This document shows positions 41,910 through 52,422 of a DNA stretch of 64,000 nucleotides, in pieces; the first letter of the stretch is position 1, and each line of letters starts with the position of its first letter. This stretch comes from Agapanthus africanus. Its lineage: Eukaryota > Streptophyta > Magnoliopsida > Asparagales > Amaryllidaceae. The stretch lies in assembly GCA_030015575.1 (NCBI GenBank), contig CM057337.1:378533582-378597581 (forward strand). The letters are read 5' to 3'. Under the pieces are notes generated by a model, which saw only the letters and a program-made list of their open reading frames with translations, did no database searches and was not told where the DNA came from. The translations under genes and the position numbers were made by a program.

Positions 41910-44117
41910 TGTTAGTTATATGTATGCCCTAGAGCCCATTACTGTACATTGGATGTACATTGTAGTGGATGCTGGGACATATATATGGAGGACTTTCTTG
42001 CTCGACATGATAGTATGCTATCTGGTTGCTCTTTACCTTAACGTGTATACTGATTGTCTCTCTGATACTTGTTGGTAAAGCCCTTAGGATGTGTACTTGA
42101 CTACCTGGACTATGATGCAGATCATACTAGTGGGGACAGACAGTCTATAAGTACATCCTTCAAAGTCCCTAGTCGTGGGTGTATCGAGACGGGGCATCGA
42201 TATACCAGAGTAGACTAGCGTATACCTTCTCGACCCATACAGATGGGCGATGGATGATCCCATATCCATTGGTGTTTGACATCAGAGATGATATACGGGT
42301 GCTCAGTGGAGACTGGGTACACTGGACGGACTCGCCGAGAACTCCCAGATGGTATTATACCTTACGTCTGATGGCAGTTCTCTGGTGACACTGGTACATA
42401 GTAGTCTGTTGACCCGAGATCGTCATAGTGTCTTGTGTGGTTCCCACTGTGCTTTGATTTCCATATTACCACGTCCAAGAGGGCGTGCAAAACGGTGGTT
42501 TTTGGGTACAGTCCCGAGTCACATGGAGGCAATGAGCGATAGGAGGGGATTCGTCTCTCCCGGCATAGGGAGTTGATGTTGTGCTGTGTTCGATTGGCTA
42601 TAACAGGAAATCCCTGGCCAGGGTTGCTGAGATTTACTGGTAAGTGTTACCAGTAGTTTCTCGAATTGTTATAGACCTCATATCGACACGACTTATCGAG
42701 CTATCGGGGTCTGACGTTTACCACCCCTAGGCGAGATATGCGACATATCAGACGATCAGACCGGACTGTACGGTAGTGTTACTGGTTGGATTCACTGGAG
42801 TGTGAGCGGGCTTGCTCGTCGATCTTCTGATCGCTCAATACCCGGGTGGCCGTTACGTTTAGCAGACCGCTTGCGGCTTGTGGGTGTTTGATATGATCGT
42901 CACCTGCTGCCGCCGTATTGACGAGTCTTTAGAGTCCTACACAGAGGTTTCCTCGCTCAAGCGAAACGAAATAGGAGCGCATATGAGATATTTGCGGGAC
43001 CAAGAATAATGCATGTATGTGATACCGTATTTCATTCTCGCGATGAATCTATCGATTGGTTGTATGCGATATAACCTAGTTATCGAATCAAGTATTGATT
43101 CGATAAGCCGATACATAGGATACTAGTCGGTTATATGCGATATGACCGGATCGTTAAATCAAGTGTTGTTTTAATGATTTAATGTATAATTATATATTTG
43201 ATATATTACTTTGCATTAACTAGTATCGGTTCACTTTAAGTGGATATTCTCACTCGGGTGTGCACATTGTATATGTGATATATTTTTTTGTGCACTTGAT
43301 TGTATCATGTTTGATGATACATGTTAACTTGGTTAAGTGTAAAGATTAAACCATGGTTAAGTTAATGATTAGGGTTTTGCTTTTCTTTATTATTTATTTA
43401 TTTATTTATTTTGGAAAGAAAAAGGGAAAATGGTTGCTAGTTTTGTTTTATCTTTGAAGCTTCATGAAGCTTTGACTAAAGTGACCATTTTGTCTCATGC
43501 TTAACCATAACCATTCACTTAAACCTTAGTTAGTTCTCTACACTTGACCATGGTTCATTATATGATAAGTATTGATTTTCTTTTCAATATTAATTAACTT
43601 ATCATAACACTTTCTTCTTCTTCTTCATCTTCTTTCATGAAGAAAGCTTCACTTCATCAATGGTGATTGATGAAAATGAGTGAGAAATCCAATTCTAAAG
43701 TGAACCCACTTCCTATTTCTTCATCCTCTACCTCTTGCCAAGTAGTAGAGTGTGTTTCCTTCACAAGTTTTCTAGACTTGGTGAAGTTGGAGCTTGATCT
43801 AGCGATGCCTCGACGTAGATCATCTTCGGCATGGACATCGACGACCTAGCCCGCCCATTTCTCCGATGAAGCCGACGCATGAGTCTGGGATCCGACTTTT
43901 CCAGCGAGGGGACTTCATTGCGAAGCCATGGAGGTGGAGCACCGGATCTACAAAGGTTGTATTTCCGTTCACTTTAGCAGTTAAAGTAATTAACTTGCAT
44001 GATTCGCCTAAACTTCTAGCCAATGATCCGTATTAGGGTTTCTCGGCACCGTTAAATTTTGAAATTGGCATGGTTGATGCCTTGTGAGACCTCATGAGAG
44101 TGCCTAGGAAGCCTACA
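41910..44117 (+). mobile_element. Copia-B2 3' LTR
   Basis: 2208 bp, TGTTAG...CCTACA, CCCTGGCCAGGG at 42612-42623. Nearly the same as the 5' copy. Confidence 0.93.
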
Positions 44118-44122
44118 ACCCT
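44118..44122 (+). repeat. TSD ACCCT, right copy (Copia-B2)
   Basis: Matches 33742-33746. Confidence 0.93.
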
Positions 44123-45126
44123 AACCCTAATCCTAATCCAATCAAATCCAAAGCCAAATTCAAGATCTCCGAGTACAATTCAAGCAAGAAGCCTTCAACC
44201 TTTAAGGAGCGAAGCCGATCTTCATCCGAGCAAGTGATCCAAGACGATCCACGACTCACGAAGACGAGCGAAGCCAAATCGACGATCGAGTTCTTTCCTC
44301 ATTTTAGATTTTGAGAGAATTTTAACAAAATTGTTGATAAATAAAAGGTGAAATTCTTTATCTTGCTTTCTTTACATTCTTACATCATGATTAGATCTCA
44401 ATCTTTGATTGTGTTTCTTGTTATGATGTTTGAGTAAAACTCCGCTCGTGAAGGAGTCGAGAGAATCAATAGATTATGATGTTACAAATCTTGAAACGAT
44501 TCTTAAGTCCTATGAGTTTTGTAAACCTTAGTAAATTGAAGAATCCACGACCTAGTTTAGAGCGATACTTTCTTGATTGTGTTCGCTCTTAATTAGGGAT
44601 CCACGATCGATTCTTGAATTTACTAGAGCGTAGAATGTGAATGAAATCAACGAAAGGACAAGGGATACATGATGAAACCCTAGTTTCCGCAAGAAATCCC
44701 TAATTCTCGTTGATCGTCATCGATCTAGTATCAAATCATCGATGGATAAGAATACGTAATCAATAGTTTTCATCACGTCTATAGATTCAGTCGATTCCTA
44801 TGAGTCTCACTTCGATTCTTGATTACTATTTGGATTGGATATCATCAATTCTTGATTCTTGATTTTTAATGTTTTCTTGTTAATTAGATTTAGATCTAGA
44901 TAATTCTTGAATTCACTTTTAAATCTTGAATTGAATTGTCTTTTCTTTTCTTTCTTTAATTTTCAATCCATCTAAATCAATTACGAACGAATCTCACTTT
45001 CCCTGTGGACGATCCGCACACGCTAACGCGCTACATACGACACCGTTATTGATTGCGGTTAACAAAAATCTTTGATTGTGATCTTTATACAATTTTCAAA
45101 ACACATCACGAAGAATCATTCAATCA
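44123..45126 (+). mobile_element. Gypsy-C left LTR, second part
   Basis: Continues the LTR after Copia-B2 and matches 51276-52274. Ends ATTCAATCA, 2 nt before the PBS. AATAAA within GATAAATAAAAGG (about 44337) may be a polyadenylation signal. Confidence 0.92.
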
Positions 45127-45128
45127 AA

Positions 45129-45144
45129 TGGCGCCGTTGCCGGG
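45129..45144 (+). other. Primer binding site, tRNA-Asp-like (Gypsy-C)
   Basis: TGGCGCCGTTGCCGGG, complementary to the 3' end of plant tRNA-Asp, as in Athila-type elements. Confidence 0.92.
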
Positions 45145-46228
45145 TATAGTGCGCTAATTCGTTTGTTTTTGAAATTTGAGTTGAAAAATTTATTCCATCA
45201 AAATTTTTAGATCTAAATTCGCACAAACACTAAACGATTCGTTGTGATTTGTTGCGAGGAAATTTGGAATCTGTGGAGCTTGTGGAAAAATTTTCTGAAT
45301 ATTCCAGAGAGCTCAGGAGGTGAACAGAGGCATTCTGTAAGTTTTTTTTGCTGAGATCTGATAGAACCACGGCGGATCCGCGGTCTTAAGCGTGCTCATT
45401 GCGGCGGGACCGCGGCCAGCTGAGGGCATCTCTATTCCAAATTTGCTCAGGTCCTCTCTCACTTTCTTATCTCTTTCCTCATCTTCTCCAATAATTAATT
45501 TGCTGCAGGTTTCTTTGCAAAAATTCGCAGCACCGCAAAAAGCAAAAATTGTGCGTGTTTGATATTGCTTGTTTGCATTTTTAATACAGAAATTAAGGGG
45601 CAAAGACCAAATTCAGATTAGGTGGGGAGTTCATTACCCTTCCTAAGCCCCGAAAATCACAAAACTGCATTCGCATTACCCTCAATAACTAAAAAAAATC
45701 TAGACATGACTCTAAGTACCGTCGCGCTCACATAGGACAGGAGAAGGTCGTGGGTAATCTATTGCTTATCCGCGTTTCTTTTGTGGTGTCTAAGGTAAGT
45801 GTGTCTAAGGCAAGTGGTTACTTAATTAGGCCCACTACTTACGTAGTGGAGAACCTCCCACTTACCTGGCACTTACCTGGCTACAGGAGAGACAAAGAGG
45901 TAGTAGAGGATTGATACTGCGATTTGTCTTCTGGCAGTTAGGAGGGGTCTAGAGACTTGACCTAGGTGACCACTAGACTTAGGGGTTTTCTTGTGCATTT
46001 GTTGTGATTTGCATCATTTTTTAAAAAATCCGTATTCTTTTTCAAAACAAACACCACTTTATTCATTTCCCCTAATTATCATAACGCTGCCACTTGTACT
46101 AATCCTTTTAGTGCAAAATAGGCTGGACACGGGATTCTAGTGCCCGACTTGTCCGCGTTCCCCCGATCGACTCCAAAGTCGGTAATTCTACGTCTACTTC
46201 TTCTTTACCCACCACCACACCCATTTCG
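45145..46228 (+). mobile_element. Gypsy-C leader
   Basis: Non-coding leader with a GC-rich dyad at 45367-45418. Duplicated short blocks (GTGTCTAAGG at 45786 and 45802; CACTTACCTGGC twice near 45860-45880) lie before gag. No recognisable gene. Confidence 0.7.
45367..45418. repeat. GC-rich dyad (C leader)
   Basis: CCACGGCGGATCCGCGG then, after about 18 nt, GCGGCGGGACCGCGGCC. C therefore has the module in both LTR and leader, as does Gypsy-D. Confidence 0.82.
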
Positions 46229-47035
46229 ATGGACGGTTCTCCATCGAACTTCTTTACCACTACTCTGCCGCCGTCCGCAGGTGCGCAGAATCCACCCCGC
46301 ATCTCTCTCCAAGAGAGGTGCTATCCTATGCGAGGTCCTCTTTCGACCTGTCTCTCCATTCCACCAGCCAACGGGGACAATTTTGAAATAAAACCCCAAT
46401 ACATCAACCTTCTACCCAAATATCACGGTCTCGAGTCTGAAGACGCATATGTCTTTATCACCAAATTTGAAATTGTATGCGCAATGATGGGTACCTCACA
46501 GCTTTCTGTGGATGCTATGCGTCTTCGCCTTCTCCCATTCTCCTTGTGCGATATAGTGGAGAGGTGGCTGTATAACACTACCGCACATTCTATTTCGAAC
46601 TGGGAAGAATTCGTAAAAGCATTCCTAAAGAAATTCTACACCAATCATAAGATAGCTCGAGTCCGTAGCGAAATAAATCAATTCACCCAGCTTCCAAATG
46701 AAACATTCTCAAAATGTCTTGAACGCTTTAAGGATCTGTTAGTTCAATGTCCACATCACGGAATCCCCAGATGGGATCTGTGCCGAATTATATATGAGGG
46801 AATTAATCCTAACACAAAACAGACCCTTGAATCCATGTGTCAAGGCAACTTCATGACCAAAGATGATGGGGAAGCCAGGAAATTCCTAGAAGATTTCACT
46901 GAAAAATCTTTACAGTGGGAGGGTGTGAGTCAATCGTCTAGGGGTGGCAATAACCAATCTGATGTTTCCATAGGAGTTAAAGCTGACATTTTAGCTATGC
47001 AAAAGAAACTCGAGACAATGGAAAATAATTTTTAG
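46229..47035 (+). pseudogene. gag: Gypsy-C Gag (Athila-like), truncated by a frameshift
   Basis: 268 codons from the ATG at 46229. Residues about 45-215 match the plant retrotransposon Gag domain: LRLLPFSL.....RWLY, then NWEEFVKAFLKKFY and FSKCLERFKDLLVQCPHHG. This protein forms the virus-like particle. The frame ends at a TAG after ENNF. Continuing the next frame from about 47032 gives the expected Gag C-terminus with a CxxC...C zinc-like segment and a GWNQSQ motif, but with stops near 47167, 47303 and 47523. So Gag is broken by one frameshift and at least three stops before the protease. Confidence 0.82.
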
Positions 47036-47538
47036 CCGCTGCCCTAAATCAAATGTCACTCTCCAAAACTGTATGTGGATGCTGTTCTGATCCTTCTCTT
47101 TTGACGGAAGAATGTCCACTAAATTCTCCGTTTCAAGGTCATGAGCATATCAATTCTGCTTTCCAATAACGACCTAGGAACGATCCATTTTCTTCCACAT
47201 ATAATCAGGGTTGGAAGAATCACCCTAACTTTGGTTGGAACCAATCACAAACTCAAAACACGGTTCCAAATCAAAACAATTTCCAAAGGGCTCTTCTACC
47301 ATAACAGCAACCACTTCAATTGAGTCAGCACCCTTTCCAAGCACAAAACATCGAAAATCCGGTCAACACAACTACACCGTCTAATCTTTTGCAGCTGATC
47401 GGGACAGATGAATCCTCTTCATTCATGAGCTTGCTTTGGACAATAATGTCTTCCGTCGATAAAATCGAGAAAAACACTGCGTCCCAAAGCGAGACAATAA
47501 AATCGATGGAAGAAGAAATTGCATGATTAAAAGCTGAA
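47036..47538 (+). pseudogene. Gypsy-C Gag C-terminal remnant
   Basis: Same frame as the protease downstream. It shows a short Cys-rich stretch and an Asn/Gln-rich segment around WKNHPNFGWNQSQ typical of Athila Gag tails. A helical segment (SVDKIEKN...SMEEEIA) lies just before the protease-linker ATG. Interrupted by three stops. Confidence 0.7.
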
Positions 47539-48612
47539 ATGAGTGCAAGAGAGAAAGGGAAACTTCCAGCTCAACCTTTCCCCAATCCTGGCTATTCACA
47601 TCATTTGAGTGCAATCACCATGTTGAGATCTGTAAGAGTGCTTGACAATCACGTTGGGGAAGAGATTGATGATCATGAAAAATATATCGATGATACCCCG
47701 GCTGAGACCTTTCCTTCCACTTCCACTTCCACTCCCTCTTCTACTTTTTGTCCTATTTCGTCCAATTTACCTTCTTCTTCTTCCGTGCCGATTCTCCGTT
47801 TTCCCAAAGGCTCGAACCCTCCACCCACTTCATCTTTTCCATCCCCACAACCTTCTCCACAAATGTTGGACCCAACACTTATTGATAGAGCTCCATTTCC
47901 TGAATGGTTGAGGCCCAACAAACATGATGCACAAAGGGAGAAGCTTGTGAACATGTTTAAGGAAGTTAACATCAACATCGCTCTCTTAGATGTTATACAA
48001 CAAGTTCCGTCCTATGCGAAAATTCTTAAGAACTTGTGCACTAGGAAGAGGAAGACTCAAGTGCCGAAAAAAGTGTTCATGTCAAGCACTGTAGACACGG
48101 CTTTTCCCCAACAATTACCAAGGAAACGTAAGGACCCTGGCTGTCCTACTATTTCTATTTCTATTGGGGATAAACACATTAACCGTGTTTTACTTGACCT
48201 TGGCGCTAGTGTTAACTTGCTTCCTTACTCGGTCTATGAGCAACTAGGTATCGGAATGTTAAAGCCCTCGAACATAATTCTTCAGCTGGCTGACCGATCA
48301 ATCACCAAACCTAGGGGTGAACTTGAGGATGTGTTGATAAAAATCGGGGAATTTGTACTCCCTGTGGACTTTATTGTTCTTGATACACAGCCTGTAGCGA
48401 ACCCACGAAACCAAATTCCGGTGATTCTAGGTCGTCCCTTTTTGGCTACTTCCAACGCTGTAATCAACTGTAGAAACGGCTCTATGAACCTATCTTTCGG
48501 GAATAGGTCAATTGAGCTCAACATTTACAAGTTAGGAAGTCAACCCTCCGATCCTCATGCTCGAGTCTGTTCTGTCGAATTAATGGATGTCGACAGCAGT
48601 GAATTTGATTAG
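47539..48612 (+). CDS. Gypsy-C aspartic protease region (357 codons)
   Basis: Open from ATG 47539 to TAG 48610. Residues about 50-115 are a Ser/Pro-rich linker; 130-175 carry the LVNMFKEVNINIALLDVIQQ segment typical just upstream of Athila protease. The catalytic site is LLDLGASVNLLP with D220, the plant-gypsy form of D-(T/S)-G, followed by the ILGRPFL flap/strand motif near residue 300. The protease would mature Gag. RT should follow but does not: the frame passes to an acidic tail. The N-terminus was probably fused to Gag originally, so the ATG may not be a native start. Confidence 0.85.
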   Translation: MSAREKGKLPAQPFPNPGYSHHLSAITMLRSVRVLDNHVGEEIDDHEKYIDDTPAETFPSTSTSTPSSTFCPISSNLPSSSSVPILRFPKGSNPPPTSSFPSPQPSPQMLDPTLIDRAPFPEWLRPNKHDAQREKLVNMFKEVNINIALLDVIQQVPSYAKILKNLCTRKRKTQVPKKVFMSSTVDTAFPQQLPRKRKDPGCPTISISIGDKHINRVLLDLGASVNLLPYSVYEQLGIGMLKPSNIILQLADRSITKPRGELEDVLIKIGEFVLPVDFIVLDTQPVANPRNQIPVILGRPFLATSNAVINCRNGSMNLSFGNRSIELNIYKLGSQPSDPHARVCSVELMDVDSSEFD

Positions 48613-48921
48613 CTTCACGATACAGATCCAGACTTCCTTTATACGTTGTTGTTTGACCCGGATATGTATCATATACATACGGACCCTTCTTTTGAGTTGT
48701 CTGAGTCAACATCTAACGTCGATTATGAACCTTTTCTGGAGACCGAGTACCAACCCGCACTTTTTGATGACATTATTCTCCGGGATATCGATGAAAGCTT
48801 CGCTGATAGACTTGCATTCTTAGAAAACACGGGTGTTGAGATGAATCATCTCCAAAACAAAGAAATTGAACCTCCACCCCTTCTTCTGGACTGTAAAAAG
48901 GATGTGAGTAATCCAACATAA
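48613..48921 (+). pseudogene. Acidic tail of the Gypsy-C frame
   Basis: In frame with the protease after one TAG. Encodes an Asp/Glu-rich segment (FELSEST..., DDIILRDIDESFADRLAFLE) ending at a TAA at 48919. No RT motif. Further on (49014-49075) the HYIDKIFEWLVLTFDLCKAW segment appears, nearly the same as in Gypsy-D at about 18548-18610. Confidence 0.65.
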
Positions 48922-50510
48922 TCACTGCATCGTCTCTCCAAAATGAGACGCAAACACATTCTATTCCACCACTTACCCTTTCCCCACTTCTTCTTCCACC
49001 AACTGTAGCACTACATTGATAAAATTTTCGAATGGTTGGTGTTGACCTTCGATCTTTGCAAAGCTTGGCATCGACCAATAATTTTTGACCCCCTCATGTG
49101 ATTTTCAAAGATTAACATGGCTTAACTCAAGTTTGTGGGGGTATAATCTGGCTCTTGAAAAGAAAATTTTTACACCTAATGATGAGCCAAAAATAAATTT
49201 GGGGGAGGATTTTCACATAAATATTTTGCCCCCATTAATAAATTTCCTCCCAAGCTTACAGGTTTTCAAGATTTAGCGGTTGGAAACAGTGAGGACACTG
49301 TTGAAAACAAGTTTGGGGAAGGTTTGTGCTTATTTACGCATCATTTGCATCATACTTTGCATAAGCACAAAACGTTTTCAAAACATATAAAAATTTAAAA
49401 AATTTCAAAAAAAAAAATTGAACATAAATAAGATAATAAAAGATTAGACGGTGAAAAATTACATCCAAAAGATTGGAAAAATTTAAGAAAACCTAGAAAA
49501 TTAGAAGTTTTCTTATACGAACTAGTAATAAGTAGTTATGAGTCGTTGTCCCATGGGTTAGTAAGATGAAGGAAGTCACTAATCTGAGGATAAAAATAAG
49601 TCTGAAAAATAGTTCCTATTCTGGAAGCCAAACATTTTGAACGTAGATACCCTACTATACGCACTTACACATGTCTTGAAGCTCGGATAGTAGAGGATAC
49701 CTTAAAATGTTCTTGTCTAAAAGCCAAAAGTATGAAGGAAAAAAAATGAATAAAATATAAATGGTGAAGAAAAAAAATGAACACTGGTTTTGTTATCGCC
49801 AAGGCAGCAATAAAAAAATATAGCAAGGGTGGCTCTTCACCTAGTGCCTTAGACCAACTGGTCTTGGAGTCACTGCTAAGCCTTAGGTGGTGCAAGAGAA
49901 GGAAAATACACCTAATAAGCAAGCACAAGAGTAATCGGTCGGTTAGTACCTCAAGAAGTATTAACGGTCGCATGAAAGTGTGTGAGAAAATTCATCTAAA
50001 TATTCATTAATTAAAAAGTACTGAGGCATATGGACAAGAGTATGATAGCTTGAATTGAATTCTCCGGGTGTAGGGATGTTCTTTACACACACGTAGGGTT
50101 ATATGATCGATGTTTGGAAGAAAGATAGGAATGAAGAATAAAGAAGTTGTTTTATTGAGTGATGATGTGATTTCTAATATCTTTTCATGACTATTAAGAT
50201 AGGGCTCATGACAACCGAAAAGCTAGCATAGTTGAAAACTCCAATTTTCAAAGTCTTTCTTTTACAATTCTTATCTTTATATGTAACTTTCACGGTCTTC
50301 CTTTTATTATTGGAATTTGTGGGTGCAATCCGCTGAAAACCCTCAGGAGACAATACTCCTCCTACTAGGGACACCTAGAGGTTTAAAGGCTTGTTGCCCG
50401 TGCTCAGTGCAATCATGTTGCCTACGAAAGTGTGCTAGTTAGTTTTTCTTTTTTTTTATTTTCTCCTTCTCTTTTTAATAAAAAAGTTCGCCCGAGACGA
50501 CCGAAAATAT
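48922..50510 (+). mobile_element. Gypsy-C 3' block shared with Gypsy-D
   Basis: Contains the conserved DKIFEWLVLTF segment (49014-49075), AAGTTTGTGGGGG and AAGTTTGGGGA tracts (49130, 49309) and the CACCTA...TAGGTG stem (49838-49889). The CCTCAGGAGACAATACTCC block (50341) also matches D. Beyond the DKIFEWLVLTF segment no coding potential is visible. Confidence 0.75.
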
Positions 50511-50523
50511 GTTTTGGGGAATT
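50511..50523 (+). other. Polypurine tract (Gypsy-C)
   Basis: GTTTTGGGGAATT directly before the right LTR. Confidence 0.78.
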
Positions 50524-50921
50524 TGATCAGTCGAAAATATTGCATTTTTAACACATCAATTTCCCTACCATTTGCACTCATCTAGAGTTTTTCGGTATTA
50601 ATATAGCACATATTAGCAAATCATCCGTAAAATACCAAATTACTTGTGTTATACATTAAAACCGACATTTCTGAGTGAAATTGAGTGTTTATCATTACAT
50701 CACATAATTTTAGTGTAGCGCAACACTTGCCTCGAGAATCTGTGCAGGAAATTTCAGGAACAGAGCCAAAATTGTCAAAAGTGCTGAGAAAATTACACTA
50801 AGTCCAAGATTTGAGATCTGGCAGTGAACTAGAGGGAATTATAATATTATAGATGTCAGAAAAATACCATGAAGTCAGCACCAACACCTACCGGAAGTTT
50901 CAGGCACAGATACCACTATTG

Positions 50922-50971
50922 GGCCGTAGATCCGCGGCCAGATGGGCTTTGGCACCGCGGATCCGCGGCGC
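50922..50971. repeat. GC-rich dyad (C, right LTR), two-block form
   Basis: GGCCGTAGATCCGCGGCC then, after GATGGGCTTTGG-type spacer, CACCGCGGATCCGCGGCGC. The left LTR retains only one block. Confidence 0.87.
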
Positions 50972-51190
50972 TATGGTGACAACATTGCTTCTAATTTCCA
51001 CACGTGGCTTCCCTTTAACGGCTCAGCTTCCAGAAGGCTCCAGAATAACACGTGGCTTCATCCAGAAGGCTCGGCCTAACAACCTAGCTCTAGAATATTC
51101 CCTCCAACTAACTTCTTCTAGAAGTCTCTCTCTAACAAACTTTTGGAGGGAAATTTGAAATTTGAATTCTAGACCTAAGGTTAAGATGGC

Positions 51191-51198
51191 TATAAAAG
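51191..51198 (+). promoter_or_regulatory. TATA box, Gypsy-C right LTR
   Basis: CTATAAAAGG, the counterpart of 33667-33674. Confidence 0.6.
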
Positions 51199-52274
51199 GA
51201 AACCTAGATCTAGGGTTTAGGGTTACTCATCAATTCCTAATTCAAGTTTAGTGACACAACTTGTAACCCTAAACCTAACCATAATCCAATCAAATCCAAA
51301 GCCAAATTCAAGATTCCCGAGTACAATTCAAGCAAGAAGCCTTCAACCTTTTAGGAGCGAAGCCGATCTTCATCCGAGCAAGTGATCGAAGATGATCCGC
51401 GACTCACGAAGACGAGCGACGCCAAATCGACGATCGAGTTCTTTCCCCATTTTAGATTTTGAGAGAATTGTAACAAAATTGTTGATAAATAAAAGGTGAA
51501 ATTCTTTATCTTTCTTTCTTTACATTCTTGCATCATGATTAGATCTCAATTTTTGATTGTGTTTCTTGTTATGATATTTGAGTAAAACTCCGCTCGTGAA
51601 GGAGTCGAAAGAATCAATAGATTATGATGTTACAAATCTTGAAACGATTCTTAAGTCCTATGAGTTTTTTAAACCTTAGTAAATTGAAGAATCGACGACC
51701 TAGTTTCGAGCGATGCTTTCTTGATTGTGTTCGCTCTTAATTAAGGATCCACGATCGATTCTTGAATTTACTATAGGCTAGAATGTGAATGAAATCAACG
51801 AAAGGATAAGGGATAGATGATGAAACCCTAGTTTCCGCAAGAAATCGCTAATTCTCGTTGATCGTCATCAATCTAGTATCAAATCATCGATGGATAAGAA
51901 TACGTAATCAATAGTTTTTATCACGTCTATAGATTCAATTGATTCCTACGAGCCTCACTTCGATTCTTGATTACTATTTGGATTGGATATCATCAATTCT
52001 TGATTCTTGATTTTAATGTTTTCTTGTTAATTAGATTTAGATCAAGATAATTCTTGAATTCACTTTTAAATCTTGAATTGAATTGTCTTTTCTTTTCTTT
52101 CTTTAATTTTCAATTCATCTAAATCAATTACGAACGAATCTCACTTTCCCTGTGGATGATCTGCACTCGCTAACGTGCTACATGCGACACCGTTATTGAT
52201 TGTGGTTAACAAAAATTCTTTGATTCTGATCTTTATACAATTTTCAAAACATGTCACGAAGAATCATTCAATCA

Positions 52275-52279
52275 GTTAA
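52275..52279 (+). repeat. TSD GTTAA, right copy (Gypsy-C)
   Basis: Matches 33026-33030. Confidence 0.92.
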
Positions 52280-52411
52280 CACGACGGATCCACTCACCAA
52301 AGCCTGCTTTCCCAAATACTATTTGAGAGATTTTGGGATGGTTGAGTATGGGATACTACAACTACTGCTAAACTGTTGGGTATTGGATACTGCAAAAGAT
52401 GGCCTTAGTGC
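52280..52411 (+). pseudogene. Copia-B1 3' end of pol
   Basis: Last fragment of B1: the ADPFTKA-like segment (TTDPLTKACF) followed by a duplicated GGGATACTAC/GGTATTGGATACTGC stretch and the GGCCTTAGTGC sequence that precedes the PPT in all copies. Confidence 0.82.
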
Positions 52412-52422
52412 AAGTGGGAGAT
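52412..52422 (+). other. Polypurine tract (Copia-B1)
   Basis: AAGTGGGAGAT before the B1 right LTR. Confidence 0.9.

Larger units (their letters stand above)
33747..44117 (+). mobile_element. Copia-B2, complete non-autonomous copia element (10.4 kb)
   Basis: LTRs 33747-35960 (2214 bp) and 41910-44117 (2208 bp); the 6-bp difference is two CTT units at about 35450/43615. PBS 35962, leader to 39113, gag-deleted and decayed pol 39114-41894, PPT 41899-41909, TSD ACCCT. The LTRs differ by about 1-2 percent by eye, so the insertion is fairly young while its coding region is heavily broken. This implies it moved in an already defective state. Confidence 0.93.
33031..52274 (+). mobile_element. Gypsy-C, Athila-like element lacking RT and integrase, split by Copia-B2
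   Basis: Left LTR 33031-33746 plus 44123-45126, right LTR 50524-52274, PBS 45129, PPT about 50511-50523, TSD GTTAA on both sides. Without B2 the left LTR is 1720 bp; the right one is 1751 bp, and the difference is explained by a 31-bp loss at the dyad. The interior (5.4 kb) codes only for Gag and an aspartic protease, both damaged, then an acidic tail, then the 3' block shared with Gypsy-D. The Gag zinc region and the protease surroundings resemble Athila. The LTRs differ by a few percent by eye, so C is older than A. Confidence 0.92.
50524..52274 (+). mobile_element. Gypsy-C right LTR
   Basis: 1751 bp, TGATCAGTCG...CAATCA. Carries the two-block dyad (50922-50971), TATA box (51191-51198) and AATAAA (about 51487). 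Confidence 0.93.

Noticed and set aside
44118..44140. Telomere-like ACCCTAACCCTAATCC stretch
   Set aside because: It is part of the Gypsy-C LTR (a variant is at 51266-51290) and only about two repeats long. It is simply the B2 target site.
46108..46399. Antisense and overlapping frames at the start of Gypsy-C gag
   Set aside because: The plus frame has a clear Gag domain; the others are shadows.
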